This document shows positions 62,856 through 64,000 of a DNA stretch of 64,000 nt, one piece after another. The number at the start of each line of letters is the position of its first letter. Positions within the stretch are counted from its first letter, which is position 1. Both the position numbers and the translations under genes were made by a program. Below the pieces are notes generated by a model that did not search any database, was not told the origin of the DNA, and was given only the letters and a program-made list of their open reading frames with translations. This DNA is from Leptotrichia sp. oral taxon 215 str. W9775 (GTDB lineage Bacteria > Fusobacteriota > Fusobacteriia > Fusobacteriales > Leptotrichiaceae): NCBI RefSeq assembly GCF_000469505.1, contig NZ_KI272836.1:1-64000 (forward strand), read 5' to 3'.

Positions 62856-63908
62856 TTATTTTCCGCTTATATCTGCTGTAACAGTTCCACCATTTGCAAT
62901 TTCAAATGTTTTATAGGTATCAACCCTGTTGTACCATCCCTTCAGCCACTGGCTCTCATCTCTAGGAGCATTCTGCACTCTTCTTGTCAGTACATATTTA
63001 GCTGAATTACTAAATTCAACTAAGGCATCATGGCCTATAGATGTTCCCTTCATATTTTCAAGAACCTGCTTCAATCCCCATGCCTGATTATTGTATGAGG
63101 CTACTCCTTTAAGCCCTTCACCTTTAAAGTTTACATAATCTATTAGGGCATAAAGTCCATTTGGTGATTTTACCATTCTATAAAACTGATTTCTCAGGTT
63201 TTCCTTGTCACTTGCCACTTCCAACATTTTATCCAGTGACTTCTGCAATCTTTCATAAATGAACATTACCTGAAGATCCCTTGTACTGTCAAAGAAATTA
63301 ATCAGTTCGTTAATATCCTTATCTCCTCTTTCTTTCTTTGCAATCAGTTCTGCTCTGCTGCTCCATGGTGAATGTATATTTTCTTCAAGTATTTTAGGTA
63401 ATTTAACACCTTTTGACCTATAGAAGGAAACCATATCTGGAAAACTTTCTCCAAATACTCCACCACCACTTGCTTTAAACCAGATGAAATGCCCTATTCC
63501 TAAAGAAGGAAAACTTTCTCCCGCATTCCAGTGAACAAGTTTATCCCTTGATCCACCTGTTTCATTTTGGAATATTCTGTCAGCAATTGACATTAGCTGT
63601 TCCCTGCTCATATTCAATGCTAAAGTATCTTTACCCATATTTTTTTCATTTTTATCCATTTCAAATGACATTTTCTGAGTTTTTCTATTTGCACTGAATT
63701 CCTTTTCTGAAGGTCTTGATACAACTCCTTTATTACTGTCCTTCATACTCATCAGATCATAATTCTGATTGTTATACTGCTGTTTTATCAGCTTTTCTAT
63801 TTCACTGTTTTTATTTCCCGCGGTACTGCTTGCATATCCTGCATATGACAGTACTAAAGCGGAAGCCATCAACACTCCTATTTTTTTCGCTTCTTTTATT
63901 ATACTCAT
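62856..63908 (-). CDS. Secreted lysozyme-like protein of unnamed family
   Basis: 350 aa. Signal peptide (GVLMASALVLSYAGYAS), a 100-residue charged linker, then a domain (about 108-350) with IADRIFQNETGGSRDKLVHW, GESFPSLGIGHFIWF and a Trp/Arg-rich end. NETGG with a following WN.GE.F.SLGIGHF block recalls lysozyme-type glycosidases, with Glu in NETGG as candidate acid. The family is widespread in Proteobacteria but not named to my knowledge. GCAGGAG precedes the ATG. The window ends upstream of it. Confidence 0.72.
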   Translation of the reverse strand: MSIIKEAKKIGVLMASALVLSYAGYASSTAGNKNSEIEKLIKQQYNNQNYDLMSMKDSNKGVVSRPSEKEFSANRKTQKMSFEMDKNEKNMGKDTLALNMSREQLMSIADRIFQNETGGSRDKLVHWNAGESFPSLGIGHFIWFKASGGGVFGESFPDMVSFYRSKGVKLPKILEENIHSPWSSRAELIAKKERGDKDINELINFFDSTRDLQVMFIYERLQKSLDKMLEVASDKENLRNQFYRMVKSPNGLYALIDYVNFKGEGLKGVASYNNQAWGLKQVLENMKGTSIGHDALVEFSNSAKYVLTRRVQNAPRDESQWLKGWYNRVDTYKTFEIANGGTVTADISGK

Positions 63909-64000
63909 ATTTTTTCTCCTGCTATCTCCTTAAATTTCAAAATAAAGCTTACACTTCATTTTTTACTATTTGTTTTTGTCCTACTATTACTCTATCATTG

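Noticed and set aside
1..64000. tRNA, rRNA or known riboswitch
   Set aside because: I looked through the intergenic stretches and saw no cloverleaf, CCA-type end, rRNA block or T-box; a covariance-model search would be decisive.

Overview
The window is a strongly AT-rich, gene-dense stretch of bacterial chromosome. Genes for Kdo metabolism (KdsB, KdsC) and a small outer-membrane beta-barrel show an LPS-bearing diderm. The HrcA/CIRCE heat-shock control, a DAK2-DegV protein, branched-chain amino acid uptake, a SirTM/macrodomain pair and the codon bias resemble low-GC Firmicute-type content. That mix best fits a saccharolytic member of the Fusobacteriota, most likely Leptotrichia or a close relative. 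This is inference from gene content; no rRNA is present to confirm it. I saw no tRNA, rRNA, CRISPR array, insertion sequence or prophage.

Layout. 1-3.9 kb: biotin ligase, a fused fatty-acid kinase (FakA+FakB type) and KdsC, all leftward. 4-9 kb: HtrA lipoprotease behind a 26-bp perfect palindrome, thiol peroxidase, a secreted Lys/Thr-rich protein and a DUF438/hemerythrin/PAS sensor. 8.9-16.4 kb: a MsmK/UgpC-type ATPase, DnaJ, an aldose epimerase, a 47-aa antitoxin-like peptide, DnaK, GrpE and HrcA, with a perfect CIRCE. 16.8-19.6 kb: rightward operon of three peptidases suited to murein-peptide salvage. 19.7-26.3 kb is an accessory, stress-related region: flavodoxin lipoprotein (promoter with a 19-bp spacer), YbaK, YjdM, a SirTM sirtuin with its macrodomain, the remnant of a disulfide reductase, an Rrf2 regulator, and a YefM-YoeB toxin-antitoxin pair. 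26.3-35.5 kb is more accessory DNA: oxidoreductases, an AlbA_2-type regulator with its own operator cluster, an AraC remnant, TMEM175, LysR, a nonsense-interrupted aldo/keto reductase, an unrecognised 453-aa protein with a ParB-like motif beside a GntR regulator, and an SDR. 35.5-50 kb is mostly leftward metabolism and envelope: Dxs, ProC-ProA-ProB-amylase-KdsB, DacA with a long Lys-rich linker, Nth, TraX and small enzymes. 50-56 kb: outer-membrane protein and a complete livJHMGF transporter. 56-64 kb, leftward: 5'-nucleotidase, secreted proteins, PgeF, IspA, XseB, RsmD, QueA and a lysozyme-like secreted protein.

Three points stand out. (1) A 24-bp element (21/24 identical) covers the -35 region of both the macrodomain-SirTM operon and the rrf2 gene, which suggests a redox regulon containing an ADP-ribosylation module. 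The expected reductase partner of the Rrf2 gene is decayed. (2) A family of about 220-bp imperfect palindromes (three copies) sits directly behind genes, with ends that match ordinary terminators elsewhere in the window. (3) The GntR / ParB-motif protein / SDR cluster is of unknown function. Several promoters share an extended -10, TGnTATAAT.
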